Part shown: piece after piece, positions 20,869-24,134 of the stretch
How the letters are laid out: each line of letters opens with the position of its first letter
How positions within the stretch are numbered: the first letter of the stretch is position 1
Assembly: GCA_004802705.1 (NCBI GenBank)
Contig: SGPL01000503.1
Span: 1-24,134, forward strand
DNA from: Bondarzewia mesenterica
Taxonomy: Eukaryota; Basidiomycota; Agaricomycetes; Russulales; Bondarzewiaceae
Direction: 5' to 3'
DNA length: 24,134 bases
The notes under the pieces: generated by a model
Database searches by the model: none
What the model was told of the DNA's origin: nothing
The model's input: the letters and a program-made list of their open reading frames with translations, nothing else
Program-made: the position numbers and the translations under genes

Positions 20869-21528
20869 ATGTCTCACCATAGTTCCATTGAACTCCCACA
20901 TTTGGTGCCTGCAAGTGATGCCGCAGCAACACCCATCCTTCCCTCCTTCGCATCCTCAGAGGAAACTCACCAGACCAATGCGAGCACCTCACTCAGCACC
21001 AGCGCTACCACGGGCAGCCAGAGCACAGCTGGGTTTTTTCCACCAGCCCCAACTCCAACCCCCGTCCATGTGCGTTTGGACACCTGTGCCGCAGCTACAG
21101 GCGACGGCGACACTTGGTCAATGATCTGCGAACCCATTCGCCCCATCGCTATAGGCATGTCAGTCCAATTGTATGCAGGTCGTGAAACTGCAGAGCAGTT
21201 GGAAATCAAGGGCGTTATCATCGCCATTCGAGCCTTGACTGAGGCGAGCATTGTCTTCACTCTTAGAGGGGGTTCAGCATGGGGCACACACCTAGTCATC
21301 CTTAAAGGATGGGCTACAGTCCATTGGATAGTAGCCGCCCTGCACTTCCTGTCCACCCCTTTCCTACATGATACCCTTCCTATCCTTCCCCTCAGCTGCC
21401 TGCACAATGACTCAAGCAGTGCCCACTACCCCAACCATTGCTCCCACTTGCGGCGCGCCTTGCGCATTTGGCCATCAAGTGAAGGAGCTGGCCCCTTCTT
21501 CGACCAACAGGGCGCAGGCGCAGCTTGA
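20869..21528 (+). CDS. Hypothetical protein of the small Ngaro-like element
   Basis: A 219-codon frame starts at an ATG about 60 bases after a TATA-like TTTAAAAATA. Residues 1-65 are Ser/Thr/Ala/Pro-rich. Residues 70-155 look like a folded beta-rich segment (TWSMICEPIRPIAIGM, LEIKGVIIAIRALTEAS, IVFTLRGGSAWGTH). The rest is low-complexity and may be wrong: a possible intron from about 21322 to 21396 (GT...CTCAG) would lead to another frame containing TCGAPCAFGHQVKE. I do not recognise the family and find no polymerase or recombinase motif. It may be a gag-like or accessory protein supporting the partner element, or captured host sequence. Confidence 0.45.
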   Translation: MSHHSSIELPHLVPASDAAATPILPSFASSEETHQTNASTSLSTSATTGSQSTAGFFPPAPTPTPVHVRLDTCAAATGDGDTWSMICEPIRPIAIGMSVQLYAGRETAEQLEIKGVIIAIRALTEASIVFTLRGGSAWGTHLVILKGWATVHWIVAALHFLSTPFLHDTLPILPLSCLHNDSSSAHYPNHCSHLRRALRIWPSSEGAGPFFDQQGAGAA

Positions 21529-21793
21529 AGACAGAAGGGCAAGATCACCCCTCCAACCACAGGAACGCGGGCCCCACTCCTTTCCTTATCTGCGGCCATC
21601 ACCCTCGTCCAATCACGGACCCTTCACCCTCCTTATCATTCAACTTCCGCTTATTCCCCCCCTTTTTCCTTTCTTCCCTTTTCCTTTCTTGGACGCGGGC
21701 AGTTGCGATCCTAGACCCTATTTTACCAATATCAGCAGCCAGCATCTGCTTCGCCCACAGCCTCCTCACCCTTAGTTTTTTCCCAGCCCTCCC

Positions 21794-22130
21794 TACCGCG
21801 GCTTGCTGACCGGCCCCCTTTCGCATTCCACTAGGATTCGCTGACCCGCGTCGGGAAGCCTGGGGTTTTTGTTCATCCCCCTGGGCTTTCGCCCGCCCCC
21901 GTTCATCGTCGCTCATGTTTCTCCATAATCCCACGCTCTTTCGCACTGCACGTATTTACTTCACTCTTTCCTGCGTCCTTCTGTTTGTTGCGCTGTTGTT
22001 TGTCCATCTCAATATATCGTGATTGATTGTGTTCTCGAGAAACTCAGCATAGCGCGAACTCGCTGAATAAAACAGCGAGCCGTGCGCCGGCATCTCTGCG
22101 AGATCCTCGGAAGCAGGCGAGGCCATAGAT
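21794..22130 (+). repeat. Ngaro split direct repeat B2
   Basis: This is about 337 bases long and the counterpart of B1. It ends in GCCATAGAT directly before unrelated sequence (CATGCGCTC). Differences from B1 include CpG/TpG exchanges in both directions. ATCTC-TGC-GAGAT, a small palindrome, lies 26 bases from the end in both copies (20378-20390 and 22092-22104). Confidence 0.9.
22059..22079 (+). terminator. Hairpin with AATAAA loop in B2
   Basis: CTCGCTG, loop AATAAAA, CAGCGAG: a perfect 7-bp stem with the polyadenylation signal in the loop. Confidence 0.6.
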
Positions 22131-22443
22131 CATGCGCTCTCGGATCGATCTGAACGTCGACTGCACCACAAGTTTTGAACGCGTGTGCAAGCGATCCTTT
22201 GAATTCTTTTGTCCGTCCCTAACCCTAATCCAGGGTCGTAACCTCCGGAGTGCGGGACGCCCGGGCCGGCATATGAAGCCATAGGACCGTCCGTCGGAGA
22301 AATCCTATCCTATCTTCGTCCTCCCAGAACCATCCACTGCTCAATATAAGAATGCTACAACAACGACCGTGCGCACGCGGTTCTTCTTCTCCTTCGAATA
22401 GTCGAGTACTCTACACCCTGCGACGACCGGACCCACAGTGTAA
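22131..22443. other. Upstream flank of the DUF2264 gene
   Basis: No gene is seen. A single CCCTAACCCTAATCC occurs at 22218; one copy is not a telomere. An ATG at 22352 opens a 55-codon frame (MLQQRPCARGSSS) that does not connect in phase to the DUF2264 reading by any obvious splice. Promoter elements of the gene are expected here but none is clear. Confidence 0.35.
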
Positions 22444-24134
22444 AGCGACATCACGACACTCGCGTGCTTCACGACGTCCCGACACGCGTCCAACCCACTC
22501 ACGACCAAAGCTGATCTAGCACGGTTCCTGACAGACTTGCTGGACCCACTGGAATCCCACACGTCGCCAGGCGGCGCGCGCATCCACTTGGGGTACACGG
22601 GGACGCACTACGACGACGTCGCGGCGCAACTCGAAGGGTTCGCGCGGCCCCTCTGGGGACTCGCGTCGTTCCTCGCGGGCGGTGGGACGTACGCCGGGTC
22701 CGAACGCTGGGTGCGCGGGCTTGCGAGCGGCGCGGACCCGCGAGGCGAGGAATTCTGGGGCGCGATGCGGGATAAAGATCAGAGGATGGTGGAGTGTTCC
22801 CCGATCGGGTTCGCGCTCGCCGTCGCGAAGGAGGCGCTGTGGGACCCGTTGAGCGGGGACGCGAGGGGGGATTTGGAGAGGTGGTTGGGCGGGATGAACG
22901 ATAAGGCGATGCCGGACACGAATTGGTTGTGGTTCAGGGTGAGCATGCTTCCCTCAATTCAATCCAATTCTATCGTCTGTCGTCTATTTTCTATTTTTGT
23001 TTCTGAATGCGAGACTGGCCGGCTGACACCGAGTTTGGCTGCATGGGAACGCGTTGGTGGTGGGACAGGTCTTCGCGAACCTCGGACTTTCCAAAGTCGG
23101 TTCGTCGTATTTCGACGAGCGGAGGATGAAAGCTGACTTGGACCACTTGGACACGTTCTACATTGGCGACGGATGGTCGCGCGATGGACCCGAAGGCGTC
23201 GTCCAACTGGACTACTACTCGTCCTCCTTCGCCATCCAGTTCTCCCAGCTCGTCTATTCGAAGCTCGCGCGAGACATCGATCCAGAACGGTGCGAGGAAT
23301 ATCGGAATCGTGCACGTCAGTTCGCCTTGGACTTTGTGCACTATTTCGATGACGAAGGTGCGTTTTCCCTGGGTCGGCCTCATTGAACAAAAAAGGATGA
23401 ACCAATGTTCTTTTCGTGGTGTGTTAGGACGCGCGATCCCGTTTGGACGTAGCATGACCTACCGCTTCGCCATGTCCTCCTTCTGGGGCGCCCTCGCCTT
23501 TGCCGACGTCGAGCTGCCAGCACCCCTGACATGGGGAGCGATCAAAGGCCTGCAACTACGCAACCTACGCTATTGGGCGCGTCAGGCGGGCGCGTATCAC
23601 GCCGACGGGACGCTCAACATCGGTTTCACCTACCCGAACCACAACATGACGGAAAACTACAACTCTCCCGGCTCGCCCTACTGGTGCTGCAAATCCTTCA
23701 TCCCCCTCGCCCTCCCCTCATCCCACCCCTTCTGGTCCGCCCCCGAAGAACCCTATCCCCGCGCGCTATCGAACACCATCCGAATCATGGAAAAACCCCT
23801 CCACATCGCCACCAACGTCGGCAACCACGCCTACATCCTCTCCTCCGGCCAACAATGCGCCTACCCCGTCAAACAAAGCGCCGCCAAATACGGAAAATTC
23901 GCTTACTCCTCCGCGTTCGGCTACAGCGTGCCCTCCGGTAACCTCACCCTCGAAGAACTCGCACCCGACAACGCACTCGCCCTCTCCGACGACGACGGCG
24001 AGACATGGAAATGCCGCCGCGCCACCCTCGACGCGCGCTTCGAGTCGGGGACCGACGCTTCGGGAAAAACACATCCCTGGCTCCGCTCGACGTGGCGTCC
24101 CTGGCCCGACGTGCAAGTCGAGACGTGGCTCGTC
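22444..24134 (+). CDS. DUF2264 domain protein, continues past the window
   Basis: The frame opens after a TAA at 22441 and soon reads [20 protein letters not shown] and [19 protein letters not shown], the usual N-terminus of DUF2264 proteins. It goes on with [38 protein letters not shown] and [10 protein letters not shown]. Introns at 22939-23068 and 23358-23427 keep the phase. Exon 2 gives [16 protein letters not shown] and [15 protein letters not shown]; exon 3 gives [36 protein letters not shown] and [14 protein letters not shown], and is open to the window end. No ATG precedes the conserved start in this frame, so the true start lies in an unfound upstream exon or the start is lost. The family has no settled biochemical role. 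Intact frame and high GC mark it as the most normal host gene here. Confidence 0.85.

Larger units (their letters stand above)
20417..22130 (+). mobile_element. Small non-autonomous Ngaro-like partner (A2 ... B2)
   Basis: The interval begins with a full A repeat and ends with a full B repeat. The 1.2 kb between them (20582-21793) shows no similarity that I can see to the internal part of the large element, and no RT, RNase H or recombinase. It is joined head-to-tail to B1. In the usual Ngaro scheme A2 and B2 are adjacent, so the simplest reading is a second element using the same termini. The alternative is one element carrying an insertion between A2 and B2. Confidence 0.65.

Noticed and set aside
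22218..22232. Telomere-like CCCTAACCCTAATCC
   Set aside because: Only about two units, inside a gene flank; not a telomere or a clear interstitial array.
23531..23941. 136-codon plus-strand frame rich in Arg/Pro/His
   Set aside because: It is a shadow of DUF2264 exon 3, whose frame is open to the window end.
1..24134. CRISPR arrays, rRNA genes, intact tRNA genes
   Set aside because: None was seen, and CRISPR is not expected in a fungal nuclear genome.

Overview
The window looks like nuclear DNA of a basidiomycete fungus, most probably an agaricomycete. Coding regions are cut by many GT-AG introns of about 50-70 nt. One gene belongs to the DUF6534 membrane-protein family, which is typical of basidiomycetes. 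Two classes of mobile element common in these fungi are also present. All identifications come from reading the translated sequence by eye; no database search was possible.

Left third (1-5500): AT-rich and littered with relics. A decayed hAT-type transposase fills about 1-2356 on the minus strand, with recognisable introns but several stops. It is followed on the plus strand by an unrecognised broken gene (2738-3523), a short Cys-containing ORF of doubtful status (3669-3947), and a repeat-like patch with a tRNA T-arm-like motif (about 4103-4330).

Middle (5510-10409): three plus-strand genes or relics follow one another. First is a DUF6534 seven-helix-type protein gene with about 20 tiny exons, probably one frameshift and an ambiguous base. 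Next is a collapsed remnant of the reductase domain of an adenylate-forming reductase (NRPS-like). Last is a YTP1-like membrane protein whose C-terminal domain splices cleanly but whose N-terminal half is not found. From 10410 to 14880 I see no recognisable gene.

Right (14881-22130): a tyrosine-recombinase retrotransposon of the Ngaro type. It carries gag with a zinc-finger-like Cys/His region, reverse transcriptase plus RNase H, and a tyrosine recombinase. Its split direct repeats are laid out A1-ORFs-B1-A2-(1.2 kb)-B2. The A2-to-B2 part shares only its termini with the large element and has its own ORF, so it reads best as a small non-autonomous partner joined head-to-tail. All main ORFs of the large element carry stops or frameshifts, although most catalytic residues survive.

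Right edge (about 22444-24134): a GC-rich, intact-looking DUF2264 gene with two introns that runs off the window. The genes do not form an evident pathway. The most unusual structure is the tandem Ngaro pair with its CpG-type divergence, its conserved hairpin and its terminal inverted repeat.
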